This document shows positions 28,816 through 36,503 of a stretch of 64,000 bases of DNA, in pieces. A program made the translations under genes and the position numbers. This stretch comes from Streptomyces spinosisporus (GTDB lineage Bacteria; Actinomycetota; Actinomycetes; Streptomycetales; Streptomycetaceae). How positions within the stretch are numbered: position 1 is the first letter of the stretch; each line of letters begins with the position of its first letter. The notes beneath the pieces are model-generated. The model had not been told where the DNA came from. It saw only the letters and a program-made list of their open reading frames with translations, and did not search any database. The stretch is taken from positions 1 through 64,000 of the forward strand of contig NZ_JALDAX010000028.1 of NCBI RefSeq assembly GCF_022698145.1, read 5' to 3'.

Positions 28816-29652
28816 TCAAACCTGCGAATGTGCGGGTGCGATCCGTCCGGGATGCGCACCTTGTCCGGTGCGCGGCTTGCGGGCGTCGAAGAGATGGCGG
28901 GTGCTGTGGGCGACGAACGGGCCCTCGGCCTCGATCCGCTCGTGCAGGGCGCGGAGCCTGTCCTCGTACGCCTCAACCGTGAAGTCCGGGACCATCCAGA
29001 TCACCTTGCGCAGGAAGTGGACGACCGCGGCGATGTCGTAGAACTCAATGCGGAGGCGTTCGGTGCGCAGGTCGACGATCTCCAGGCCGGCCGCCTCGGC
29101 GTCGGCGCGTTCGCGGTCGGGGTGGCGGGCGGCGCTCTGCTCGGGCGGGAGCGGGCCGAGGAAGTACTCGACGAGCTCGAAGACGCTGCGCGGGCCCACG
29201 TGCTGGGCGAAGTAGGTGCCGCCGGGCTCCAGAACGCGGGCGATCTCCGGCCAGTTGGGGGTCACCGGGTGCCGGCTGCTGACGAGGTCGAACCCGGCGT
29301 CCGCGAAGGGCAGCGCCGCGTCCTCGGGCGCGGCGACGACCACCGTGCCGCGGGGGCGGAGCAGAGCGGCGGCCTTGGCGACGTTCGGCGCCCAGCCCTC
29401 GGTCGCGACCGTGAGCGCCGGGGTCTTGGCGGCGCGGCCGAGGGCGAAGTCCAGGACCTCCCCACCGCCGGTCTGGAGGTCCAGCGCGGCGGTGGCCCCG
29501 CCGAGCCGCCCGGCCAGGGACACGGCGTACCCCCACGAGGGCCGCTCCTCCGTGGCCCGGCCCTCGAACCACGAGAAGTCCCATCCTTCGGTGGGCACGG
29601 CGACACCCTCGGCGAGGAGGTCTTCGAAGCTGCGGCGCTGCTTTGGGGGCAT
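28816..29652 (-). CDS. SAM-dependent class I methyltransferase
   Basis: A 278-residue cytoplasmic methyltransferase. The Rossmann motif I region reads ALDLQTGGGEVLDFAL (about 56-71); the downstream steps TVATEGWAPN, APEDAALPFADAGFDLVSSR and ARVLEPGGTYFAQHVG fit motifs I-post to III of the methyltransferase_11 type. The target is unknown. It is 52 nt downstream of the LLM oxidoreductase and on the same strand, and the DHFR-like gene lies before that, so a three-gene unit is likely. Confidence 0.85.
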   Translation of the reverse strand: MPPKQRRSFEDLLAEGVAVPTEGWDFSWFEGRATEERPSWGYAVSLAGRLGGATAALDLQTGGGEVLDFALGRAAKTPALTVATEGWAPNVAKAAALLRPRGTVVVAAPEDAALPFADAGFDLVSSRHPVTPNWPEIARVLEPGGTYFAQHVGPRSVFELVEYFLGPLPPEQSAARHPDRERADAEAAGLEIVDLRTERLRIEFYDIAAVVHFLRKVIWMVPDFTVEAYEDRLRALHERIEAEGPFVAHSTRHLFDARKPRTGQGAHPGRIAPAHSQV

Positions 29653-29704
29653 GGGGTCGGGTCCTGTCAGAGGGATGGGGGCTCACGAAAACAGGGGTTC
29701 GAGC

Positions 29705-30583
29705 TCACGGCACCAGTGGCCTGACCTCTTCCGCCACGAACCGTACGAACCCCTCCGGGTCGGGTTCGTCGCCCGTCGGCTGGAGGATCACGGTGTCGGC
29801 GCCGGCCTCGGCGAGGCGTTCCACGGCCTTGGCGACAGTGCCGGCGTCTCCGGCGACGCCGAGGGTGGGGTCGGGATCGGGCCCCTCCTCCTTGAGGAGT
29901 TCGGCGCGCAGCCGGGCGGCGGCGTCGGGGCCGGTGGCCGCGAGCAGATAGACGACCACCTCGTGCGGATCGGCGGACCGTCCGGCCGCCTCCCGGCCCT
30001 CGTCGACGAGCCCGCGGGCACGTCGTACGCCGTCCGCCGTGGTGGACGCGGTGAGCACGATGCCGTCCGCGGCCTCACCGGCCAGCCGCAGCGAACGCGG
30101 CCCGGTGGCCCCGGCGAGGACGGGCACGGGAGCCGGGGGCGGCCAGTCGAGGCCGACGTCGTCGAGCCGGACGTAGCGTCCGCTCGTCGTGAGCCGCTCC
30201 CCGCGCAACAGGGCGCGCAGCGCGTCGAGATGCTCCCGCAGCAGGGTCAGCGGTGACTCGGCCCGCGCGCCGACCTGCCCCATCCAGTCCTGTACGCCGT
30301 GCCCGACGCCGATGACGGCGCGTCCGGGGAACATCCGGTGCAGGGTGGCCGCCTCCATCGCGGTGATGGCGACGTTGCGCAGCGGCACGGGCAGCAGCCC
30401 GACCCCGATCCGCACCCGTTCGGTCCAGGCGAGGGCGGCCGCGGCCGTCGAGATCCCGCCCTCCCGGAAGCAGTCCTCCCACAGCCAGAGCTCCTCCAGC
30501 CCGGTCTCGTCCGCGGTGCGGGCCACGGCACGCAGTCGCTCCGGGGGCAGTTGGGGTCGGAACACAGCACCGAGTCCAGTCAT
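29705..30583 (-). CDS. LLM-class, probably F420-dependent, oxidoreductase
   Basis: A 292-residue luciferase-like monooxygenase-fold protein. The TIM-barrel strand patterns ETGLEELWLWEDCF, VRIGVGLLPVPLRNV and MFPGRAVIGVGHGVQDWM are those of F420-dependent LLM enzymes in actinobacteria. The substrate is unknown. Deazaflavin rather than flavin use is an inference from lineage and from the short length. Confidence 0.85.
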   Translation of the reverse strand: MTGLGAVFRPQLPPERLRAVARTADETGLEELWLWEDCFREGGISTAAAALAWTERVRIGVGLLPVPLRNVAITAMEAATLHRMFPGRAVIGVGHGVQDWMGQVGARAESPLTLLREHLDALRALLRGERLTTSGRYVRLDDVGLDWPPPAPVPVLAGATGPRSLRLAGEAADGIVLTASTTADGVRRARGLVDEGREAAGRSADPHEVVVYLLAATGPDAAARLRAELLKEEGPDPDPTLGVAGDAGTVAKAVERLAEAGADTVILQPTGDEPDPEGFVRFVAEEVRPLVP

Positions 30584-30624
30584 GCGTTCTTCCTACCCGC
30601 GCCCGAACGAACCGGACAACCGCT

Positions 30625-31203
30625 TTACGCGGCGCGCCTGCCGCTGTTCGGCGCGTAGTGCAGGAACTCGACGCCGTTGCCGAAGGAGCGGCTGTCGAGG
30701 AGGTGGAGGGACGCGGAGAGGTCGGCCTGCGGGAAGAGCCTGGTGCCGTGGCCGACGATGACGGGATGGACGTAGATCCGGTACTCGTCGACGAGTCCGA
30801 GCCGCAGGAACTCCCCGGCGAGCCGGGCCCCGCCGAGCCCGAGGTCCCCGAGCGAACGCTCCTTGAGCGCCCTGACCGCCTCGGGGACGACGTCCCGTAC
30901 GACGGTGGCGTTCCAGTCGGCCCACTGCAGGGTCCGCGAGTACACGACCTTCGGGATGCCGCGCCAGATGCGGGCGAACTCGGCCCCTACGGGAGTGATG
31001 TTCGGATCCGCGTCGGCGGTGGACCAGTAGCCGGCCATGAGTTCATAGGTACGGCGGCCGGTCAGCAGGGCGTCGTACTGTCTGACGACGCCGTTGAAGT
31101 GCTGGTGCATCTCCTCGTCGACCCGGTGCCAGCTGATGTCGTGGTCGGGACCCTCGATGTAGCCGTCGAGGGAGATGTTCATCATCAGCACGATCTTCGA
31201 CAT
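30625..31203 (-). CDS. Dihydrofolate reductase-like (RibD C-terminal domain) reductase
   Basis: A 192-residue NADPH-binding protein of the RibD_C/DHFR-like family. It begins KIVLMMNISLDGYIEGPDHD, with the GRRTYELMAGYW segment and EYRIYVHPVIVGHGTRLFP, the typical nucleotide-binding landmarks. The frame extends to 31245, but AGGTGA at a 5-nt spacing and homology set the ATG at 31203. Paralogues are numerous in Streptomyces, and their physiological substrates are unknown. Confidence 0.85.
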   Translation of the reverse strand: MSKIVLMMNISLDGYIEGPDHDISWHRVDEEMHQHFNGVVRQYDALLTGRRTYELMAGYWSTADADPNITPVGAEFARIWRGIPKVVYSRTLQWADWNATVVRDVVPEAVRALKERSLGDLGLGGARLAGEFLRLGLVDEYRIYVHPVIVGHGTRLFPQADLSASLHLLDSRSFGNGVEFLHYAPNSGRRAA

Positions 31204-31331
31204 CGGGGTCACCTGGAGTTCGTCCGTCCGCATCGGTCGCCGCACACCGTATCGAGGGAGGCGGGTTTCGGGTGCGGCGGACGATGCCTGTGATACGCCC
31301 CGTCAGCTCCCTCAAGCTCCCCCGAGCTCCC

Positions 31332-32135
31332 TCAACTCGCTGCGAAGGCCCCCAGCACCAGTCCCGTGAACGCCCCGCCCAGCATGAACGGCCCCAGCGG
31401 AATCGCCGTCCTACGGCCCGCACGGCGCAGCACGACCATCCCGAGGCCGTACACCGCGCCGTAGAGCAGACCCACGAAGGCCCCCGTGAGCAGGATCTGC
31501 CAGCCGTACCACCCGAGCGCCACGCCCAGCGCGAGGGCCAGCTTCACATCGCCGAAGCCCATGCCGGCGGGGTTCACGAGAAAGAGGACGAGATACGCGG
31601 CACCCAGCGCCAACCCGCCGAGCAGCGCGGTGGACCAGGAGCCCGTGGCGGCGGGGAGGAGGGCCGCGACACCCAGCAGGACGGCGATCGCGGCGGCCAG
31701 CGGCAGCGTGAGGACGTCCGGGAGACGGTGCACCCGGCGGTCGACGAGGGTCAGCAGGACGGCCACGGGGGTGAGCAGCACCCAGACGGCGGTCTCGGGG
31801 TGCGGGCCGCCGGCGGAGGCGGCCAGTGCGGCGCAGAGGAGGGCGGTGGTTGTGGAGACGGTGGGGGTGCTGGGGCCGTACGGTCCGCAGGGGGTGGTGT
31901 GCTCGGCCGGTTCAGTCGGTCCGGTCGGCGTGGTCGGTTGCGTGACTGGTTGCGTGGCCAGGCAGACCGAGCGGCCCAGCCAGCCGCCCCAGGCCCCCGT
32001 GATCGGGTGACCCGCGGGGCAGTTCGCGCTCCAGGGCTCGCCCGCCTCGACCGAGAACCGGTGGGCCGCGCGGGGCAGCACGAGGCCCGTACCCGCTCCC
32101 CAGACGGCGGCCATGACGATCAGGAGTACGCCCAC
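31332..32135 (-). CDS. Prepilin peptidase (type IV GxGD aspartic protease, A24 family)
   Basis: A 267-residue integral membrane protease with about seven to eight helices. The two catalytic aspartates are D132 (within VDRRVHRLPD) and D196 in the GMGFGD motif (191-196), which define the A24 family that cleaves prepilins and Flp pilins at the cytoplasmic face. The long insert at 55-95 (Thr/Pro-rich) after a Cys pair is unusual. The start is GTG at 32135. It is the only such gene in the window, 9 kb from the Tad operon but beside the Flp-headed toxin, so it probably processes the pilin, the TadE-type pseudopilins and the toxin. Confidence 0.9.
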   Translation of the reverse strand: MGVLLIVMAAVWGAGTGLVLPRAAHRFSVEAGEPWSANCPAGHPITGAWGGWLGRSVCLATQPVTQPTTPTGPTEPAEHTTPCGPYGPSTPTVSTTTALLCAALAASAGGPHPETAVWVLLTPVAVLLTLVDRRVHRLPDVLTLPLAAAIAVLLGVAALLPAATGSWSTALLGGLALGAAYLVLFLVNPAGMGFGDVKLALALGVALGWYGWQILLTGAFVGLLYGAVYGLGMVVLRRAGRRTAIPLGPFMLGGAFTGLVLGAFAAS

Positions 32136-32170
32136 GGCGGGACCCTACGGCGACGGCAGTCGGGCAGGCA

Positions 32171-32197
32171 TGGGCCCGTGGGCCCATGTAGGGCCCA
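32171..32197. promoter_or_regulatory. GGGCCC motif cluster between the prepilin peptidase and DUF192 genes
   Basis: GGGCCC begins at 32172, 32180 and 32191 (spacing 8 and 11), reading TGGGCCCGTGGGCCCAT then GGGCCCAC. It lies 36-62 bases upstream of the prepilin peptidase start and 57-83 upstream of the DUF192 gene. Similar clusters precede the Flp pilin, the toxin and the 531-residue Flp-like gene. Candidate shared operator. Confidence 0.5.
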
Positions 32198-32253
32198 CTG
32201 TTGTGCGGATACGTTCGCCCTACGGCGTTGGGTGAACGGGAGGAGGCCTCGGC

Positions 32254-32673
32254 ATGGGGCGACGTTGGCGGGACGGGCGGGGCACACTGGTGGTCCCGGA
32301 GGCACGGAGAAACGGCGAACCCGGCGGAGCGGGCGAACTGGTCGGAGCACAGGTGCCGTTGGAGATCGCGACGTCCTACCGGGCGCGTACGAAGGGCCTG
32401 TTGGGCCGGGACGCGGTCGACGGAGCGATCCTGCTCTCCCCCGCCAACAGCATCCACACCCTCCGCATGCGCATCCCCATCGACGTCGCCTACCTCGACC
32501 GCGACCTCAACGTCATCGCCGTACGCACCATGAAGCCCTGGCGCCTGGGCCTGCCCCGCCTCCGCTCCCGCCACGTGGTGGAAGCGGAGGCCGGGGCGAT
32601 GGCGAGGTGGGGGTTGCGGAAGGGGGTGCGGGTGGAGGTGCGGGACGGGGCCGTCAGTCCTCAAGTTCCGTGA
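32254..32673 (+). CDS. DUF192 domain protein
   Basis: A 139-residue protein. The DUF192 core spans about 30-125 (EIATSYRARTKGLLGRDAVD, then SIHTLRMRIPIDVAYLDRDL and NVIAVRTMKPWRLGLP). Many DUF192 proteins are secreted or sit near Tad/type IV pilus loci; here no signal peptide is visible. GGAGG precedes the ATG. Its 3' end overlaps the 3' end of the convergent gene at 32654 by 20 bases. Confidence 0.85.
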   Translation: MGRRWRDGRGTLVVPEARRNGEPGGAGELVGAQVPLEIATSYRARTKGLLGRDAVDGAILLSPANSIHTLRMRIPIDVAYLDRDLNVIAVRTMKPWRLGLPRLRSRHVVEAEAGAMARWGLRKGVRVEVRDGAVSPQVP

Positions 32674-33181
32674 TCGGCCGGTCACTTACGACACCTGCCA
32701 TGATCATCGGGGCGTCGCCGTCGGACTGGTTGAGCGATACGGCGACCCAGCGCGGGCCATCGGCGGCTTCGGTCGGCAGTGGGCCCCAGACCGTCAGGTC
32801 GCCGTAGCAGTCCGCGTCGGTCAGGGCTTGGAAGAGGGGCGGCATGGGTTCGCCCGCGAGCTTGCGGAACAGAGGCACCCGCATGCCGACCTGCTGGTGA
32901 CGCCCCCAGACGCGGTCCAACTCCTCGGTGAGCGACGCCAGTTGCCGCTGTGCGGATGCCTCGGAGTCGTTCCACTCGGGAGCGTACGTTCCGGTGTACG
33001 GCACGCTCTCCCACAGCGGCACGATCACGAAGCCCTCGCCGCGCGTCCGGGTCCACTCCCCGGTGTCCGGCTCGCCCTCGTCGACCGTCGGACCCGTCGG
33101 AGGGACGGACGCGGTGGCCAGGGCCCTGACCTCGGAGACGGTTTTCGGGAGGTCGAAGGGTTCCCCTGCCCGGGCGGTCAC
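32654..33181 (-). CDS. Hypothetical protein, second candidate immunity protein of the toxin locus
   Basis: A 175-residue soluble acidic protein with no recognised domain. It contains GEGFVIVPLWESVPYTGTYA, a helical segment SAQRQLASLTEELDRVWGRH and a beta-rich C-terminus. The start is GTG at 33181, which overlaps the stop of the upstream Imm52-like gene (GTGA), so the two are translated together. Position at the end of a toxin operon suggests a role in immunity or an accessory role. Function is inference only. Confidence 0.75.
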   Translation of the reverse strand: MTARAGEPFDLPKTVSEVRALATASVPPTGPTVDEGEPDTGEWTRTRGEGFVIVPLWESVPYTGTYAPEWNDSEASAQRQLASLTEELDRVWGRHQQVGMRVPLFRKLAGEPMPPLFQALTDADCYGDLTVWGPLPTEAADGPRWVAVSLNQSDGDAPMIMAGVVSDRPITELED

Positions 33182-33894
33182 AGCGTCGCCCGGTCGAGGG
33201 GGCGGGGCAGGGGCTGGAGGGCGCCGGCCTCCCGGAGTCGTACGTACGACGCGACCACGGCCTCCGGATCGTCCGGCGCGGCGATGTCCAGGAGCAAGCC
33301 CCCGCCCTGCATCTCCTTGCGTACGCCGGTGAAGTCGTCGGGCAGCAGGGCTGCTCGGCCGGGCGAGAGGTAGGCGAGCCAGCCGACGGACGGGTCGCCG
33401 ACCGTCCATTCGGCGTCGTCCTCCAGTGCGTCCATGACGTCGTCGTCGGTCACGTCACCGAAGTCCGGGTCCCACAACTCGGCTACGGCGGCGAGGAGTT
33501 CGGCGTCGGGGGGTACCTCCGCGCCAGGCGACACCACCGTGATCACCATCGACTGCAGCAGGGATTCCGGGGCGCCGCCCGCCAGGCCGCTGACCTCGAT
33601 CTTCCATCCCGCATCGGTCTGCCTGACCAGCCGCAGGCCGGTGCCCGTACGGTCGGACCAGTCCTCGGCCGACTGGGCGCTGCGCAAGGCGGAGAGGAGG
33701 GAGGGTTCGTCCGCGGTGAGGTCCTCGCCCGGGCCGGAGGCGGCGACCACCCGCCAGGTCCACGGACGTCCCGTGCCGTCGCCGGCGGCCGGGAGCAGGC
33801 CGGCCAACCGGTCCAGCGTCAGGTGCCACCGTTCGGTCAGCCGCTGCACCGGCTCGGGCCGCAGACCCCAGAAGCCCCGCACCACACGTCGCAT
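33178..33894 (-). CDS. Imm52-like immunity protein
   Basis: A 238-residue cytoplasmic protein directly downstream of the Tox-REase-5 toxin gene on the same strand. The N-terminus MRRVVRGFWGLRPEPVQRLT followed by an Arg/Trp/Leu-rich helix resembles the Imm52 family, which from family knowledge typically accompanies Tox-REase-5 toxins. GGAGGGC precedes the ATG at 33894. The gap to the toxin stop is 109 bases and contains three CCCTGACCGG repeats. The family call is by eye and should be treated as probable; the immunity role is mainly supported by position. Confidence 0.7.
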   Translation of the reverse strand: MRRVVRGFWGLRPEPVQRLTERWHLTLDRLAGLLPAAGDGTGRPWTWRVVAASGPGEDLTADEPSLLSALRSAQSAEDWSDRTGTGLRLVRQTDAGWKIEVSGLAGGAPESLLQSMVITVVSPGAEVPPDAELLAAVAELWDPDFGDVTDDDVMDALEDDAEWTVGDPSVGWLAYLSPGRAALLPDDFTGVRKEMQGGGLLLDIAAPDDPEAVVASYVRLREAGALQPLPRPLDRATL

Positions 33895-33910
33895 GTCTGC
33901 CCTCCGTAGT

Positions 33911-33940
33911 CCCTGACCGGCCCTGACCGGCCCTCACCGG
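33911..33940. repeat. Three tandem CCCTGACCGG decamers
   Basis: Units at 33911-33920, 33921-33930 and 33931-33940 (the last CCCTCACCGG) lie between the toxin gene and its immunity gene. Confidence 0.8.
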
Positions 33941-34003
33941 CTGCTTGGCATCGACCGTCGACAGATCCGACCGCCGTCACCCTAGTAGAGCTGGCTGGTA
34001 GAG

Positions 34004-36322
34004 CTAGTCGAACGCCTCCGGCTTTCTCGGCCCGCCGGCCTTCTTCTGCTCCGTATAGACGACCTTGATGTTCAGGCCCTCGTCACGGAACGCCCTGCGG
34101 GCCGCCTTGGCCACGTCCGGGTTCGAGAAGTGCCACTCCACAGCCTTGCCGCCCGCGGCCTCGACCTGCCTGCGCGCCTCGGTGACGAACGTCTGCTTCC
34201 CGGATTCCGTGAGCCGGCCCTTGTCGGTCTTGGACAGGAAGCTGTCGTAGCCGTTCTTCGCCTCCAGATACGTCTGCCTGCTCGCGTCCCAGCCGTCGTA
34301 CTCCACGTCCGGCACACCCTCCTTGGGGTGCGGGACGACGTACTCGCGGCCGCGTACCGTGCCCGTGATCTGTTCCTGGTAGCGCAGCCAGGACTCGTTC
34401 TTCCAGTTCGGGGCGGGGTTGCGGTCCCGGCTCGCCCAGAAGCCGTCACCGTTGTCGGCCGAGCCGAAGTCCGGCTTCCTGAGGTTCTCCGCCCAGTCCG
34501 GCGGGTTGTAGTTGCGCGGGTCGGAGGTGTCGCCGTGCCGGGGCTCGGGGTACTGCTTCTTGTCCTGCTCGGCCTTCTTCGCGCGCTCCGGCTCCTCCGC
34601 CCGCTTCTTCGCCAGGTAGGCCTCGCGCTCCTGCTTACGGGCCTCCTCGGCCTCCTTCTTGGCGTCCTCGTCACAGCCGCCTTCGGCGAGGACGATGTAG
34701 GGGGAGGAGGGGCCTGCGGCGAGGACGGTGGTGCCGGTGCCGGGGGGACCGGAGAGGCCGGTGGTGCCGGTGCCGGCAGAACCGGAGAGGCCGGGGCCGG
34801 CGGAAGCGGAACCGGAGAGGCCGCCGTTCTCGTACGGGATCCTGCGAGCGGGAGCCGAGAGAGTGCAGCCGGACTCACGGGCCTTCTTCTCGGCCGCGTC
34901 CGCCGCCTCGTCGGCCTCCTTGGCCGCCTTCTCGGCCCCCTTGACGTCACCGGCCTTGGCCGCCTTCTTCGCGTCCTCCGCCGCCTTGCCCGCCTTCTCC
35001 GCGAGCTTGCCCAACTTGCCCAGCTTGCCGAGTACGCCGAGCTTCTCGGCGACCTTTCCGACGTCGTAGCCGGGGATGAAGAGCGAGCCGACGTTCCACA
35101 GGACCGTCGTGACGGCGCGGGTCTTGTTGCCGCTGTTCCACTGGTCGGCGACGTCGTCACCGATGAACGTGTCGTAGAGGACGGTCCCACCGGTCTTCAG
35201 CGAGGCGCCTCCCCAGCCCAGGACGGCCCCCAGGTAGTCGCCCTTGGACCACTTGTCGCGGGCGTCCTTGGAGTTGTCCATCCAGTCGCTGCCGAGCTGC
35301 TTGCCGTAGTCGCCGATGCCGCTGAGCGTGTCGAGGGGGTGGCGGACCATGTCGTAGATACCGGTGAGGTCGCCCCAGACACCGTCGACGAAGAGGCCCT
35401 CTCCGACCTGCTTGATCTGATTCCCGGCACACCCGAAGAAGGCGCCGAACCCGGAGAAGCAGCCGTCGTCGTCCTTCTTGCCGTCGTCCCCGCCGTCTTG
35501 GTCGTCGCTCTTCTGATCGGGGTTGTCGGTGCTGGTGCTGGTGCTGGCGCCGGTGCCGGTGCCGGTGCCGGTGCCGGTGCCGTCGGTGGTGCCGGCCGTA
35601 GTCCCGCCGGTGTTTCCGGTGCCGCCGGTGCCGTCGTCCCCCTTCCGGGCGTTGACGTCCGTGCCGTCGCCGCCCGACGGGCCAGGGCAGGCCATACCGG
35701 TGACCTTGCAGATCTGTGCCTGGATACCGTCGGAGATCTGCGTACCGAACCCACTGACCACCAAAGCCGTGACGATCGCGGCAACGATGGCGACGAGCCC
35801 GGCGTACTCCACCGCCGTCTGCCCCTCGTCCCGTCGCCAACGGATCATGCAGGCCAGGGAAAAGGGCCGACGCTCCTGCCGCTCGTAGTCAGGACGCCGA
35901 TACCAGTCACGGCTGTCCGACCGAGTCAAAAACCAGAGGATGAGAACCGGGACCAGAAGCTGGCCGAACCCCCGGGGCGAGCCGTGCACGACATTGCCGA
36001 CGGAGGCGACGATCAACCAGATCTGTACGGCGACCAACGCGCCCCAGACCCGAACCCCACCCTCCCAACTCCGCCGCCCCAACCACCAACTGACCGCCCC
36101 AGGCGCAGCCGCGTACGCGACCAGCGCCAGCACACCACCACCGAGAGCGTCGTAGGACGTCGCGGTCAGCAGCAGCCCGAGTCCACCGACAATCGTGGCC
36201 GCGAACAGCACATGCACGAGAACCAGGGCCGCCGAAAGCGCCCCAGGCATGGCGGCCCTACGCCCACCCGTACCGGGCGCCCCCGCAGCCCCGTACCCCG
36301 GACCTCCCCCGATGGCAGCCAT
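34004..36322 (-). CDS. Flp-pilin-headed polymorphic toxin with C-terminal Tox-REase-5 nuclease domain
   Basis: A 772-residue protein of mixed architecture. Residues 26-135 hold four membrane helices, followed by a basic linker (134-164). At G167 comes an exact Flp processing signature (G-QTAVEY, E172, Y173) and a hydrophobic helix to about 192; C205 and C212 follow. Then come a Gly/Thr linker (225-265), a middle region (about 285-425), a KLGKLGKL-type and Ala/Lys/Glu coiled coil (429-482), a Gly/Ser-rich spacer (500-535), a charged helix (551-588) and the C-terminal Tox-REase-5 nuclease fold (about 640-758: RYQEQITGTVRGREYVV, D676, D679, E687-A-K689, EARRQVEAAGGKAVEWHF). GGAGG precedes the ATG at 36322; an internal ATG at 35848 has none. 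Two small genes downstream are probable immunity genes. Confidence 0.88.
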   Translation of the reverse strand: MAAIGGGPGYGAAGAPGTGGRRAAMPGALSAALVLVHVLFAATIVGGLGLLLTATSYDALGGGVLALVAYAAAPGAVSWWLGRRSWEGGVRVWGALVAVQIWLIVASVGNVVHGSPRGFGQLLVPVLILWFLTRSDSRDWYRRPDYERQERRPFSLACMIRWRRDEGQTAVEYAGLVAIVAAIVTALVVSGFGTQISDGIQAQICKVTGMACPGPSGGDGTDVNARKGDDGTGGTGNTGGTTAGTTDGTGTGTGTGTGASTSTSTDNPDQKSDDQDGGDDGKKDDDGCFSGFGAFFGCAGNQIKQVGEGLFVDGVWGDLTGIYDMVRHPLDTLSGIGDYGKQLGSDWMDNSKDARDKWSKGDYLGAVLGWGGASLKTGGTVLYDTFIGDDVADQWNSGNKTRAVTTVLWNVGSLFIPGYDVGKVAEKLGVLGKLGKLGKLAEKAGKAAEDAKKAAKAGDVKGAEKAAKEADEAADAAEKKARESGCTLSAPARRIPYENGGLSGSASAGPGLSGSAGTGTTGLSGPPGTGTTVLAAGPSSPYIVLAEGGCDEDAKKEAEEARKQEREAYLAKKRAEEPERAKKAEQDKKQYPEPRHGDTSDPRNYNPPDWAENLRKPDFGSADNGDGFWASRDRNPAPNWKNESWLRYQEQITGTVRGREYVVPHPKEGVPDVEYDGWDASRQTYLEAKNGYDSFLSKTDKGRLTESGKQTFVTEARRQVEAAGGKAVEWHFSNPDVAKAARRAFRDEGLNIKVVYTEQKKAGGPRKPEAFD

Positions 36323-36439
36323 GCCCGCCTCCCCCTCAACTCCCGACGGGCGAAGCCAGATTCACAGCCCTCGGCTGGTGCCCGGACCCGCTCCCCGCCG
36401 TTCGTGCACGACAGGGTTCGACGGTAGGGAGGAGACGCT

Positions 36440-36464
36440 GGGGCCACATGGGCCCGCGGGCCCA
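36440..36464. promoter_or_regulatory. GGGCCC motif cluster upstream of the toxin gene
   Basis: GGGGCCA at 36440-36446, GGGCCC at 36450 and GGGCCCA at 36458 (8-base spacing), 118-142 bases upstream of the toxin ATG. The core GGGCCCGCGGGCCCA matches the GGGCCCGTGGGCCCA at the prepilin peptidase locus in all but one base. Confidence 0.5.
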
Positions 36465-36503
36465 AATCGGCACCCAATCACCATGGTCTGCCGGCCGGCC
36501 CTG

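Noticed and set aside
35848..35850. Internal ATG as the true start of the Flp-headed toxin
   Set aside because: No Shine-Dalgarno there, while GGAGG precedes the ATG at 36322; kept only as an alternative.
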